64,000 bases of DNA from Chromobacterium haemolyticum (GTDB lineage: Bacteria; Pseudomonadota; Gammaproteobacteria; Burkholderiales; Chromobacteriaceae): the NCBI RefSeq assembly GCF_002081825.1, contig NZ_MUKU01000023.1, forward strand, positions 1 through 64,000. The letters are read 5' to 3'. Under the pieces are notes generated by a model. The model was not told the origin of the DNA, did not search any database, and saw only the letters and a program-made list of their open reading frames with translations. How positions within the stretch are numbered: position 1 is the stretch's first letter; each line of letters starts with the position of its first letter. Position numbers and translations under genes: made by a program. Below, in pieces: positions 24,292 to 33,230 of the stretch.

Positions 24292-26325
24292 ATGAGCCAG
24301 AACCCCTTGCTGGACTTTTCCGGACTGACCCGTTTCGCCGAGATCAAGCCGGAGCACATTTCCCCCGCCATCGATGAATTGCTGTCCGCCGCGCGCGCCG
24401 CGGTGGCGCGGCTGACCGCGGAGCAGGGCGCGCCCAGCTGGGAAAGCTTCGTCGATCCGCTGACCGACGCCACCGAGCACCTGGGCCGCGCCTGGGGCGT
24501 GGTGGGCCATCTGAACGCGGTGGTGAACACGCCGGAGCTGCGCGAGGCCTACAACAGCAATATCCCGAGAATTTCCGAGTTCTGGACCGAGATGGGCCAG
24601 AACCTGGACTTGTTCGCCCGCTTCAAGGCGTTGGCGGCCAGCCCGGAACACGCGGATTACAGCGCGGCGCGCAAGAAGATCGTGTCCAACGATCTGCGTG
24701 ATTTCCGCCTGTCCGGCGCGGAATTGCCGCAGGCGGAAAAAGAGCGTTTCGCCGCCATTCAGACGCGCTTGGCCGAGCTGTCCGCCAAGTTCGAGCAGAA
24801 CGTGCTGGACGCCACCGACGCCTTCAGCCTGTACATCGAGGACAAGGCCGAGCTGTCCGGTGTGCCCGAGGATTCGTTGGAACTGTTCGCCGCCGCCGCG
24901 GCCGGCGACGACAAGAGCGGCTACAAGATCACCTTGCAGTTCCCGTTCTATTTCCCGGTGTTGCAGTACGCGGACAACCGCGCGCTGCGCGAAAAGCTGT
25001 ACCAGGCCAATGTACAGCGCGCATCGGAGTTCGGCCCGTCCGAACGCGACAACAGCCCCATCATCCGTGAAAAGCTGAAACTGGCGCGCGAGGAAGCCCA
25101 GTTGCTGGGCTTCGCCAACTTCGCCGAACTGTCCTTGTTCACCAAGATGGCGGAAAGCCCGGAACAGGTCATCGCCTTCCTGCGCGATCTGGCCGCGCGC
25201 GCCAAACCGTTCGCGGTCAAGGACCGCCAGGAACTGGAAGCCTTCGCCGCCGCGGAACTGGGCCTGGCCAAGCTGGAAGCCTGGGATCTGGCTTACGCCG
25301 CGGAAAAGCTGCGCGTGGCGCGTTACGCCTTCTCCGAGCAGGAGGTCAAACAGTACTTCCCGGAAAGCAAGGTGCTGCCCGGCCTGTTCGGCGTGGTGTC
25401 CACGCTGTTCGGCGTGGACGTGCGCCCGAGCAGCGCGCCGGTCTGGCATCCGGACGTGCGCTTCTTCGACATCCATAAGGACGGCCAGTTGGTCGGCAGC
25501 TTCTATTTCGACCTGTACGCCCGCGACGGCAAGCGTTCCGGCGCCTGGATGGACGACGCGCGCGGCCGCCGCAGCAAGAGCGGCCAGGTGCAGACGCCTA
25601 TCGCCTACCTGACCTGCAACTTCACCCGTCCGGTGGGCGACAAGCCGGCGCTGTTCACCCATGATGAAGTGATCACCTTGTTCCACGAGTTCGGCCACGG
25701 TCTGCACCATATGCTGACCCGCGTCGACGAACTGGGCGTGGCCGGCATCAACGGCGTGGAATGGGACGCGGTGGAGTTACCCAGCCAGTTCCTGGAGAAT
25801 TTCGCCTGGGAATGGGACGTGGTGCAGGGCATGACTAGCCACGTGGACAGCGGCGCGACCTTGCCGCGCGAGCTGTTCGACAAAATGCTGGCGGCCAAGA
25901 ACTTCCAGAGCGGCATGGCTACGGTGCGCCAGCTGGAGTTCGCGTTGTTCGACCTGCAGCTGTACAGCGTCTTCGACGCCGACAAGGGCGATTGGCTGGC
26001 CTTGTTGGACGAGGTGCGTCGCGAGGTGGCGGTGAATTTCCCGCCGGCCTACAACCGCTTCCCCAATAGCTTCAGCCACATCTTCGCTGGTGGCTATTCG
26101 GCCGGCTATTACAGCTACAAGTGGGCGGAAGTGCTGTCCGCGGACGCCTACGCGGCTTTCGAGGAGGCCGGCGGCGCCAATGCGGACACCGGCAAGCGCT
26201 TCTGGGACGAGATCCTGGCGGTGGGCGGCAGTCGTCCGGCGCTGGAGTCCTTCCGCGCTTTCCGCGGCCGCGATCCGCAGATCGACGCCTTGCTGCGCCA
26301 TTCCGGCATGGTGGAAACAGTTTGA
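24292..26325 (+). CDS. prlC: Oligopeptidase A (M3 metallopeptidase)
   Basis: A 677-residue cytosolic zinc oligopeptidase (OpdA/PrlC). The catalytic motif HEFGHGLHH starts at His465 with the distal Glu ligand in GINGVEWDAVELPSQF. Conserved tails FSHIFAGGYSAGYYSYKWAE and FRGRDPQIDALLRHSG match OpdA. It degrades signal-peptide fragments and short peptides released by other proteases. Length matches E. coli PrlC (680). AGGATGCCAATATG gives a modest ribosome site. Confidence 0.96.
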   Translation: MSQNPLLDFSGLTRFAEIKPEHISPAIDELLSAARAAVARLTAEQGAPSWESFVDPLTDATEHLGRAWGVVGHLNAVVNTPELREAYNSNIPRISEFWTEMGQNLDLFARFKALAASPEHADYSAARKKIVSNDLRDFRLSGAELPQAEKERFAAIQTRLAELSAKFEQNVLDATDAFSLYIEDKAELSGVPEDSLELFAAAAAGDDKSGYKITLQFPFYFPVLQYADNRALREKLYQANVQRASEFGPSERDNSPIIREKLKLAREEAQLLGFANFAELSLFTKMAESPEQVIAFLRDLAARAKPFAVKDRQELEAFAAAELGLAKLEAWDLAYAAEKLRVARYAFSEQEVKQYFPESKVLPGLFGVVSTLFGVDVRPSSAPVWHPDVRFFDIHKDGQLVGSFYFDLYARDGKRSGAWMDDARGRRSKSGQVQTPIAYLTCNFTRPVGDKPALFTHDEVITLFHEFGHGLHHMLTRVDELGVAGINGVEWDAVELPSQFLENFAWEWDVVQGMTSHVDSGATLPRELFDKMLAAKNFQSGMATVRQLEFALFDLQLYSVFDADKGDWLALLDEVRREVAVNFPPAYNRFPNSFSHIFAGGYSAGYYSYKWAEVLSADAYAAFEEAGGANADTGKRFWDEILAVGGSRPALESFRAFRGRDPQIDALLRHSGMVETV

Positions 26326-26476
26326 AACGACCGTTTTATGCCGGGGGAAAAATATTCCGGCTTTTGTCGGAACTCTTGTGAAGCGCCGCGGCTCTAATTT
26401 TTTGCTCAGTGGGTTATCTCCAGAGCAGCAAGCGAGCCAGACGCATATCAGGGTAGATTGATATAGTGTCTATTGC

Positions 26477-26509
26477 GCGCCTCCGTGTAGACGGAGGCGC
26501 CTTTTTTTT
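26477..26509 (+). terminator. Rho-independent terminator downstream of prlC
   Basis: GCGCCTCCGT-gtag-ACGGAGGCGC followed by C and T8. It lies 150 bases after the prlC stop and is the likely transcript end. Confidence 0.88.
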
Positions 26510-26535
26510 GCCGCGGATCGCGCGGCTAAAAAGAT

Positions 26536-26772
26536 TTAGTCGTCCCGCTCTGGTTTGGCGGGCGGCGTCAGCGGCTGCAGGGTGTGGCGGTGCTGGAAGG
26601 TAGGGGTCCGCATCGAGAACGGCGGGGTCAACGGCGCCAGACGAGGGCGGTTGGGATTGCGCGTCGGGCATAATGCCTGTTGCACATCGTGCTGCTTGTG
26701 CTTGATAGTCAAGAACTTGCTCCGGTTACAACGACGCTTTCGATCATAGGCCGGCGTTCCGAGCCTTGGCAA
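26536..26772 (-). CDS. Small basic proline-rich hypothetical ORF
   Basis: The 78-codon frame encodes a protein rich in Arg, Pro, Lys and Gln (CNRSKFLTIKHKQHDVQQAL, RPRLAPLTPPFSMRTPTFQH) with no domain, signal or membrane segment. It fills the gap between prlC and the exonuclease gene. Composition is unusual and no ribosome site stands out, so it may be spurious. It is listed because no better gene covers the stretch. Confidence 0.35.
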   Translation of the reverse strand: MPRLGTPAYDRKRRCNRSKFLTIKHKQHDVQQALCPTRNPNRPRLAPLTPPFSMRTPTFQHRHTLQPLTPPAKPERDD

Positions 26773-26932
26773 ATTCCCGTTGTCCGGCTGTTGTTTATTT
26801 GTTTAAACACTTTTGTTTAATCAAGCATCAAATAATCGACGTCGGCGACTGTCGCCGCCCAAAGCTTGGCAGTGCCGCGCGCTGCGGTTATGGTGTCGGC
26901 CTTTGCATGAAAAACATTTGGAGAGCCCGCCG

Positions 26933-27706
26933 ATGCGTTTTGCCACCTGGAACGTCAATTCCCTCAAGGTCCGCCTGCCGCAGGTGATCCAATGGCTGTC
27001 GGACAGCCCGGTGGACGTGCTCTGCCTGCAAGAACTGAAAATGGATCAGGATGTGTTTCCGCTGACCGAGATCGAAGCGGCCGGCTATCGCGCCGCCTGG
27101 TTCGGCCAGAAAACCTACAACGGCGTGGCCATTCTGGTGCGCGCGCCGCTGGAGCTGGAAGACGTGGTGCTCGGCATCCCCGATTACGGCGACGAGCAGC
27201 GCCGGGTGATCGCCGCCACAGTGAACGGCATCCGGGTGATCTGCGGCTATTTCGTCAACGGCGAGGCGGTGGATTCGCCCAAGTATCCGTACAAGCTGGA
27301 ATGGCTGGCCAATCTGGAGCGCTATGTCGCCGCCGAGTTGCAGCGCCATCCGCAGTTGCTGCTGTTGGGCGACTACAATATCGCCCCGGAAGACCGCGAT
27401 GTGTACGACCCGGAAAGCTGGCACGAGCAAGTGTTGTGCAGCACGCCGGAGCGCGAATCCTTCCGCCGTCTGATCGCGTTGGGCCTGAGCGACAGCTTCC
27501 GACTGTTCAATCAGGAGGAGAAGCAATACAGCTGGTGGGATTACCGCGCGATGATGTTCCGTCGCAACAAGGGCGTGCGCATCGACCACATCCTGGTCAG
27601 CGACGCGCTGAAGCCGCGCGCGCTGGACTGCGTGATCGACAAGGCGCCGCGCAAATGGGAGCGGCCGTCCGACCACTCTCCGGTGGTGCTGACGCTAGCG
27701 GATTGA
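26933..27706 (+). CDS. xthA: Exodeoxyribonuclease III (AP endonuclease)
   Basis: A 257-residue EEP-superfamily nuclease. The catalytic blocks are present: TWNVNSLKVRL, CLQELKMD (Glu metal ligand), GYFVNGEAV, LLGDYNIAPEDRDVYDP (Asp/Asn) and the C-terminal SDHSPVVL (Asp-His pair). It incises abasic sites and removes blocked 3' ends during base-excision repair. GGAGAG lies eight bases before ATG 26933. An upstream in-frame extension lacks a ribosome site. An AT-rich tract with GTTTAAAC near 26803 probably contains the promoter. Confidence 0.92.
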   Translation: MRFATWNVNSLKVRLPQVIQWLSDSPVDVLCLQELKMDQDVFPLTEIEAAGYRAAWFGQKTYNGVAILVRAPLELEDVVLGIPDYGDEQRRVIAATVNGIRVICGYFVNGEAVDSPKYPYKLEWLANLERYVAAELQRHPQLLLLGDYNIAPEDRDVYDPESWHEQVLCSTPERESFRRLIALGLSDSFRLFNQEEKQYSWWDYRAMMFRRNKGVRIDHILVSDALKPRALDCVIDKAPRKWERPSDHSPVVLTLAD

Positions 27707-27831
27707 GCGTTTCCACTATTCTAAAGGCCGGCGGCAGCCGGCCTATCCGCCAGCTTTCTTGGCTTGCCTCAAAAATATTGCCGGCCGGTTTTGCTAGTCT
27801 GGAGCTTTCCTGCTTTTCAGATGGCTGCGCG

Positions 27832-28539
27832 ATGACCCAAAACCACCCCAAACTGCCGGTAGACCCGTATTACGAGGGCGTGCCGGAATATATGACCCAG
27901 GTATACGACTGGGCTTACGTCAACCCGCGCAAGGCCGGCTGGCTGGATCGCAACCTGGTGGTGCGCGTCTTGCTGTTCTTCAACGATCAAAGACTGATGC
28001 GCGCCTACCTGGAGCAGATCCGGCCCGGCGACAAGGTGTGGCAGGTGGCTCACGTCTACGGCGACCTGGTGCAGCGAGCCGCGGACCGGGCGGGCAAGGA
28101 CGGGCGCTTCGTGCTCACCGACATCACCCCGGTGCAGATAGAGCACGCCGAGCGCAAGCTGCGAGATCGCCCTCAGGCCGCGGTGGTGCGCGCCAACGCC
28201 GGCAATTACCGGCTGGAGTCCGACGATTTCAACCTGATTTGCAGTTTCTTCCTGCTGCACGAGGTGCCGGATCATCTGAAGCGCGCCATCGTCGACAATA
28301 TGCTGTCGCAAGTGCCGTCCGGCGGCCGCGCGGTTTTCGTCGACTACCATAGGCCCAAGCCGTGGCAGCCGATAGGCTGGCTGCTCAAATGGGTGAACCG
28401 CGTGTTGGAGCCGTTCGCCGAGGCCTTGTGGAACCAGGAGATTCGCGACTACGCGCAAGAGGCGGACGGTTTCGACTGGAGCAAGCGCACCTTGTTTGGC
28501 GGGGTGTATCAGGTGACGATCGCGAAGAGGAAGCCTTGA
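27832..28539 (+). CDS. rquA: RquA-like methyltransferase-fold protein, probable rhodoquinone synthesis
   Basis: A 235-residue protein with a class I methyltransferase fold and RquA features. It opens with VPEYMTQVYDWAYVNPRKAG. Motif I is the atypical VWQVAHVYGDL in place of the usual acidic-xGxGxG. Later motifs are TDITPVQIEHAERKL, CSFFLLHEVPDHLKRAIVDN and RAVFVDYHRPKP, all as I recall from Rhodospirillum RquA. RquA converts ubiquinone to rhodoquinone, the low-potential carrier that lets fumarate reductase run under low oxygen. No strong ribosome site precedes ATG 27832. The gene is monocistronic after xthA. Confidence 0.75.
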   Translation: MTQNHPKLPVDPYYEGVPEYMTQVYDWAYVNPRKAGWLDRNLVVRVLLFFNDQRLMRAYLEQIRPGDKVWQVAHVYGDLVQRAADRAGKDGRFVLTDITPVQIEHAERKLRDRPQAAVVRANAGNYRLESDDFNLICSFFLLHEVPDHLKRAIVDNMLSQVPSGGRAVFVDYHRPKPWQPIGWLLKWVNRVLEPFAEALWNQEIRDYAQEADGFDWSKRTLFGGVYQVTIAKRKP

Positions 28540-28549
28540 GGACATGCCG

Positions 28550-28563
28550 TACTTGACGTTACA
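28550..28563 (+). promoter_or_regulatory. RstA-box-like sequence upstream of the Asr-like gene
   Basis: TACTTGACGTTACA matches ten of the twelve fixed positions of the RstA consensus TACATNTNGTTACA that activates asr in enterobacteria. It lies 134 bases before the Asr-like start. A weak match by chance is possible. Confidence 0.4.
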
Positions 28564-28696
28564 CGGGCTTACAAGCGACTAACAGACCCAGGGCGGGGGC
28601 AGGGCTAGGATACGTCTCAAGGAAGCGCCGAATCCGGCGCGATGTGATCGGTGAACGGGAGCCCAAGGCTCCCAAGCCTGAAACTGGAGATGCATC

Positions 28697-29233
28697 ATGA
28701 ACAAACTGACTCTGCTTGCCCTGACCGCCGCTTTCGGCCTGAGCTCCGCCGCTGGTTTCGCCGCCGAAACCGCCAAGCCGGCCGCTTCCGCTCCGGTAGC
28801 CAAAATGGCGCCGGCCGCCAAAAAAGCTGAAAAGCACCCGGCCAAGATCCACCATGCCAAGAAAGGCGAAAAGGTAGCCGCTTCCGCTCCGGCGCAAAAA
28901 GCCCAGGCCGCCAAGGCTGAAGCCTCCGCTCCGGCCAAGGCCAAACACGCCGCCAAGAAGCCGCACGCCAAGCATGCGAAGAAGGCCGCTTCCTCCGCTG
29001 CTCAGAAAGCTCAGGCCGCCAAGGCCGAAGCTTCCGCTCCGGCCAAGGCCAAGCACGCTGCTAAAAAGCCGCACGCCAAGCACGCTAAAAAAGTAGCTTC
29101 CGCCCCGGCGCAAAAAGCCCAGGCCGCCAAGACCGAAGCCTCCGCTCCGGCCAAGAAAGTGGAGAAAAAGGCCGCTCAACACAAGAAGCACGCCGGCAAG
29201 GCCAAGAAGGCCGCTGCATCGGCTGCCAAATAA
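28697..29233 (+). CDS. asr: Asr-like acid-shock protein with Lys/Ala repeats
   Basis: A 178-residue protein with a signal peptide (MNKLTLLALTAAFGLSSAAG, cut after FAA). A low-complexity basic region follows, built on APAQKAQAAKAEASAPAKAK and HAAKKPHAKHAKK units repeated about two and a half times. The signal, the GLSSAA pattern and the APAQKAQAAK repeats closely recall E. coli acid-shock protein Asr, a periplasmic basic chaperone-like protein induced at low pH. It is longer than Asr (about 102 residues) through unit duplication. A strong hairpin terminator follows. Histone-like repeats alone could mislead, but the signal peptide argues for export. Confidence 0.75.
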   Translation: MNKLTLLALTAAFGLSSAAGFAAETAKPAASAPVAKMAPAAKKAEKHPAKIHHAKKGEKVAASAPAQKAQAAKAEASAPAKAKHAAKKPHAKHAKKAASSAAQKAQAAKAEASAPAKAKHAAKKPHAKHAKKVASAPAQKAQAAKTEASAPAKKVEKKAAQHKKHAGKAKKAAASAAK

Positions 29234-29290
29234 ACCGGACTCCGCGTCTGGCTCGCTAAAAAAATAGGCCCCTCAGGGAGGCCAAGACTC

Positions 29291-29315
29291 AAAGGAGGCT
29301 TCGGCCTCCTTTTTC
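29291..29315 (+). terminator. Rho-independent terminator after the Asr-like gene
   Basis: AAAGGAGGC-ttcg-GCCTCCTTTTT, a stable UUCG tetraloop hairpin with its own T run. Confidence 0.9.
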
Positions 29316-29446
29316 TTTGTGAACGGGACCGCCGCCAGGACAGGCGCGCCCGACGGCCTTATGCTGTTACACTCAAGTGCTTCGATGCTGGCCGCATGCC
29401 CCGGCGTTGAAACCGCCTTCGTTCATTTCGCGCTTAAGGAGCTTCC

Positions 29447-30574
29447 ATGTTAGCCGCCCCGCAAGTTTCCGCCTTCCTGCCGCCGCGCCGCATTCTGATG
29501 GGGCCGGGCCCATCCGACGTTTATCCGGAAGTGCTGGCCGCCCAGGCCCGCCCCACCGTCGGCCATCTGGACCCGCTGTTCGTCGGCATGATGGACGAGG
29601 TGAAAAGCCTGCTGCAATACGCGTTCCAGACGGCAAACCCGATGACGGTGGCGCTGTCGGCGCCGGGTTCGGCCGGCATGGAGGCCTGCTTCGTCAATCT
29701 GGTGGAGCCGGGCGAGAAAGTCATCGTCTGCCGCAACGGCGTGTTCGGCGAGCGCATGCGCCAGAACGTGGTGCGGCTGGGCGCGGTGCCGGTGTTGGTG
29801 GACAGCCCCTGGGGCCAGCCGGTGGACCCGGACGCGGTGGAGAGTGCGCTGAAAGCCAACCCGGACGCGCGTTTCCTGGCTTTTGTCCACGCCGAAACCT
29901 CCACCGGCGCGCTGTCCGACGCCAAGACGCTGTGCGCGCTAGCCAAGCGTCACGGCTGCCTGAGCATCGTCGACGCGGTGACTTCGCTAGGCGGGGTGGA
30001 ACTGCGGGTGGACGAATGGGGCGTGGACGCGGTGTATTCCGGCAGCCAAAAGTGCCTGTCCTGCGTGCCCGGCCTGTCGCCGCTGTCGTTCTCGCCGGCG
30101 GCGGTGGACAAGCTGCAGGCGCGGCAAAGCCCGGTGCCCAGTTGGTTTCTGGACCAGACCCTGGTGATGGCCTATTGGGGCGGCGGCAAGCGCAGCTACC
30201 ATCACACCGCGCCGGTGAACGCCTTGTACGCGTTGCATGAGTCCTTGCGCCAGCTGGCCGGCGAGGGCCTAGAGGCGGCCTGGCAGCGCCATCGCGATAT
30301 GCATCTGATTCTGCGCGACGGCTTGGAAAAGCTGGGACTGAAGTTCGTGGTGGACGCCGCGGCGCGCTTGCCGCAGTTGAACGCGGTCTATATTCCCGAA
30401 GGCATAGACGACGCCGCCGCGCGCAATCGTCTGTTGCAGGAGTACAACCTGGAGATAGGCGGCGGCCTGGGCGATTTGGCCGGCAAGGCCTGGCGCATCG
30501 GCCTGATGGGTTACGGCGCGCGCCGCGAGAACGTGGCCTTGTGTCTGAAAGCGCTGGAGAGCGTGTTGAAATAA
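29447..30574 (+). CDS. Class V aminotransferase (alanine/serine-glyoxylate type)
   Basis: A 375-residue PLP enzyme. It begins RRILMGPGPSDVYPEVLAAQ and carries the cofactor Asp in CLSIVDAVTSLGGVELRVDE and the Schiff-base Lys in VYSGSQKCLSCVPGL. The KRSYHHTAPVNALYALHE segment is typical of alanine-glyoxylate and serine-glyoxylate aminotransferases. It moves an amino group from alanine or serine to glyoxylate in the cytoplasm. AAGGAG lies six bases before ATG 29447. Donor specificity cannot be settled, so no symbol is given. Confidence 0.88.
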   Translation: MLAAPQVSAFLPPRRILMGPGPSDVYPEVLAAQARPTVGHLDPLFVGMMDEVKSLLQYAFQTANPMTVALSAPGSAGMEACFVNLVEPGEKVIVCRNGVFGERMRQNVVRLGAVPVLVDSPWGQPVDPDAVESALKANPDARFLAFVHAETSTGALSDAKTLCALAKRHGCLSIVDAVTSLGGVELRVDEWGVDAVYSGSQKCLSCVPGLSPLSFSPAAVDKLQARQSPVPSWFLDQTLVMAYWGGGKRSYHHTAPVNALYALHESLRQLAGEGLEAAWQRHRDMHLILRDGLEKLGLKFVVDAAARLPQLNAVYIPEGIDDAAARNRLLQEYNLEIGGGLGDLAGKAWRIGLMGYGARRENVALCLKALESVLK

Positions 30575-30630
30575 GCGTTCGCTCCCTGTCCGGCGGGCGC
30601 AGTGGGACAGAGCGTCAGCCGTTGGAATAG

Positions 30631-30662
30631 AAAAACGCCATCCATGAAGGATGGCGTTTTTA
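30631..30662. terminator. Bidirectional terminator between the aminotransferase and fpr
   Basis: AAAAACGCCATCC-atgaa-GGATGGCGTTTTT is symmetrical, with T runs on both strands, and sits between two convergent genes. Confidence 0.93.
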
Positions 30663-30686
30663 TTGCGGCGGGAGCCCGGCTTCGGC

Positions 30687-31469
30687 TTATTTTTCGACGA
30701 AGGCGCGTTCAATCGCGTAGTCGGCCGGCTCGCCCATGCGCGGCGATTCCTTGAAGCCCATGCCGTTCAGGATCTCGCACAGGTCGTGCAGCATGGACGG
30801 GCTGCCGCAGATCAGCGCGCGGTCGTGTTCCGGATTCATTTGCGGCAGGCCGATGTCGGCGCACAACTTGCCGCTGGTGATCAGATCGGTCAGCCGGCCC
30901 TGATTGCGGAACGGTTCGCGAGTTACGGTCGGGTAGTAGATCAGTTTTTCGCGAACCATCTCGCCGAAGAATTCGTTTTCCGGCAGTTCTTTGGTGATGT
31001 AGTCGTGGTAGCCCAGCTCGCTGACCCAGCGTACGCCATGGGTCAAAATCACCTTGTCGTAGCGCTCGTACACGTCCGGATCTTTGATGATGGACATGAA
31101 GGGGGCGAGGCCGGTGCCGGTGGACAGCAGGTAGAGGTTCTTGCCGGGCAGCAGATTGTCCTGCACCAGGGTGCCGGTGGGCTTCTTGCTGATCATCACG
31201 GTGTCGCCCACTTTCAGGTGCTGCAGGCGGGAGGTCAGCGGGCCGTCCTGAACCTTGATGCTGTAGAACTCCATGTGTTCTTCGTAGTTGGAGCTAACGA
31301 TGGAGTAGGCGCGCATCAGCGGCTTGCCGTTGACTTCCAGGCCTATCATCACGAACTGGCCGTTGATGAAGCGCAGGCCGGCGTCGCGGGTGCAGGTGAA
31401 GCTGAACAGGGTGTCGTTCCAGTGATGGACGGACAGGACCTTTTCGGAGGTCAGGTTAGGAGAGGACAT
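30687..31469 (-). CDS. fpr: Ferredoxin/flavodoxin-NADP reductase
   Basis: A 260-residue FAD enzyme. The flavin site RAYSIVSSNYEEHMEFYSIK is at about residues 53-72. The NADP-binding segment is LYLLSTGTGLAPFMSIIKD, followed by ICGSPSMLHD and the C-terminal AFVEK that stacks on the flavin. Length and end match bacterial Fpr (subclass I), which passes electrons between NADPH and ferredoxin or flavodoxin and supports Fe-S and oxidative-stress metabolism. ATG 31469 follows a GGAG-poor leader. Confidence 0.95.
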   Translation of the reverse strand: MSSPNLTSEKVLSVHHWNDTLFSFTCTRDAGLRFINGQFVMIGLEVNGKPLMRAYSIVSSNYEEHMEFYSIKVQDGPLTSRLQHLKVGDTVMISKKPTGTLVQDNLLPGKNLYLLSTGTGLAPFMSIIKDPDVYERYDKVILTHGVRWVSELGYHDYITKELPENEFFGEMVREKLIYYPTVTREPFRNQGRLTDLITSGKLCADIGLPQMNPEHDRALICGSPSMLHDLCEILNGMGFKESPRMGEPADYAIERAFVEK

Positions 31470-32189
31470 AAGGTTTGCTGCTCGCTAATTTATGAAGTAG
31501 AAGCTCGAAAAATATTGGGGCCGATTTTAACCGGTTTGTCGCTTCGCCGCTCGCTCTTGCTGGGAAAACCCGGCGCGAGCGACGTTAAATTCAATTGGAA
31601 CAGCATGTTAACCGACATTGCCGTCGCAGCCGAACGATTGTTTTCTGATGTGTTTATCGCTGCGCGTTATTTGCCGATTCGCCATAACGAAAGAGGGCGT
31701 CACCATGGCGGGACGCCCTCTTGGACAACATAACAGAGAAATACTGTGCGCTTTACCCTTGCTGGCTTCACTACCACTGCTACTGCCGCAAGGCCGTTAC
31801 CAAAGAGCGGGCTGTCCAAGACAGCTCAATGACGTTGCCGTGTTGAGGCGGAGCCATCATCATGACGGGCTGCCGCGCATGTGTCCTTGATGGACATCAC
31901 AGAAAGACCAACCGCTTCTTTCTTAATGGGCAAATCGACAAACGGTAATCTCAAGTTTGCTAACTCTGAATTTGGCGGACCGGCCCGGCCGGGACTGCTG
32001 ATGCTCCGTCTTGGAGGCTGGCTTGGCGTTGCGGACTGTGCCGATTTGGCTGGCCGTGGTTATTGGCCAATGCTCAACGCGTGTATCACTGGATGGCCGC
32101 CGGCATTCTGCCGTGAAAGCATTCGGAACCCTCCTTGTCGTGTCGACCTTTTCACTATAAGACTCCGCCGCGCCCAATGCAAGAGGGGC
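31470..32189. other. 720-base region without a confident gene, with a perfect inverted repeat
   Basis: No frame here looks like a gene by codon use. AAGAGGGCGTC (31692-31702) is inverted at 31713-31723, 11 perfect pairs with a 10-base loop. On the minus strand it is followed by TTTCGTT, so it could end a minus-strand RNA made from about 31.75-31.95 kb. The rest holds scattered short frames and the fpr promoter region. A non-coding RNA is possible but unproven. Confidence 0.4.
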
Positions 32190-33230
32190 TCAGCCGGCCT
32201 TTGGGTCTGGCAGCGAGGCGGGCAGCGCCAGCCGCGCGGGGCGCAGATGTTGTTCGAACTGGCGGCTGGCGGCTTGCCAGGAATAGCGTTCGGCGACAGC
32301 TCGAACATGGCCGCGGTCCAGTTCCAGCGCCTTGAGGCAGGCGGCGCGCAGGTCCGCGTCCAGCACGCCGGCGCCGCTGTCGCCCACCACGTCCAGCGGG
32401 CCTGCCACCGGATAGGCGGCCACCGGCGTGCCGCAGGCCATCGCCTCCAGCAGCACCAGGCCGAAGGTGTCGGTCAGGCTGGGGAACACGAAGACGTCGG
32501 CGGCGCGGTAAAAGCGCGCCAATTCGTGCTGGGGAAAGATGCCGGCGAAGTGGACGTCCTGGTATTGCTGTTTCAGCCGCGCCAGTTGCGGGCCGTCACC
32601 CACCACCCATTTGCTGCCCGGCAGTTCCAGTTTGAGGAAGGCTTCTATGTTTTTTTCCACCGCCACCCGGCCGATATAGACGAAGCGCGGCGGTGCGGTG
32701 CCGTCCAGACGCTCGCGCTGGCCGGGGCTGAACAGCGCGGTGTCCACGCCGCGGCTCCACAGCTTGACGTTGCGGAAGCCACGGGCGGTCAAATCGTCGG
32801 CGATGGATTGGGTGGGCACCATCACGCAATGGGCGGCGTTGTGGAAGCGGCGCATCCAGGCGTAACTGACGGCCAGCGGCAGCCGGCAGCGGGCGTGCAC
32901 GTATTCCGGAAAGCGAGTGTGGTAGGCGGTGGAAAAGGCCAGGTCGTGGCGCAGGCAATAGCGGCGCGCGGCCAGGCCCAGCGGTCCCTCGGTGGCGATG
33001 TGGACGGCGTCCGGGGCGAAGGCGGCGATGCGCGCGGCCACTTTGCGGTAGGGGAACAGCGACAGCCGGATGTCGGGGTAAGTGGGGCAGGGCAGGGTGC
33101 GAAAGGCCTGGGGGGTGATCATTTCCACCCGGTGTCCGAAGCCGGCCAGTTCGCGCGCGGTTTCGGTCAGCGAACGGACCACGCCGTTGACCTGGGGCAG
33201 CCAGGCGTCGGTGACGATCAGGATGCGCAT
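32190..33230 (-). CDS. GT4-family glycosyltransferase
   Basis: A 346-residue GT-B glycosyltransferase. The N-terminal domain starts MRILIVTDAWLPQVNGVVRS. The C-terminal domain has FVYIGRVAVEKNIEAFLKLE and the E-x7-E motif in DTFGLVLLEAMACGTPVAAY, which binds the nucleotide-sugar donor. It resembles the mannosyltransferase-like enzymes paired with calcineurin-type phosphoesterases in proteobacteria. Acceptor and sugar are not known. Its start overlaps the end of the phosphoesterase gene by 13 bases, so they are cotranscribed and likely act in one envelope glycolipid pathway. Confidence 0.87.
   Translation of the reverse strand: MRILIVTDAWLPQVNGVVRSLTETARELAGFGHRVEMITPQAFRTLPCPTYPDIRLSLFPYRKVAARIAAFAPDAVHIATEGPLGLAARRYCLRHDLAFSTAYHTRFPEYVHARCRLPLAVSYAWMRRFHNAAHCVMVPTQSIADDLTARGFRNVKLWSRGVDTALFSPGQRERLDGTAPPRFVYIGRVAVEKNIEAFLKLELPGSKWVVGDGPQLARLKQQYQDVHFAGIFPQHELARFYRAADVFVFPSLTDTFGLVLLEAMACGTPVAAYPVAGPLDVVGDSGAGVLDADLRAACLKALELDRGHVRAVAERYSWQAASRQFEQHLRPARLALPASLPDPKAG

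Noticed and set aside
28697-29233. Histone H1-like nucleoid protein
   Set aside because: The Lys/Ala/Pro repeats resemble H1-like tails, but the clear signal peptide and Asr-like units argue for a periplasmic acid-shock protein.
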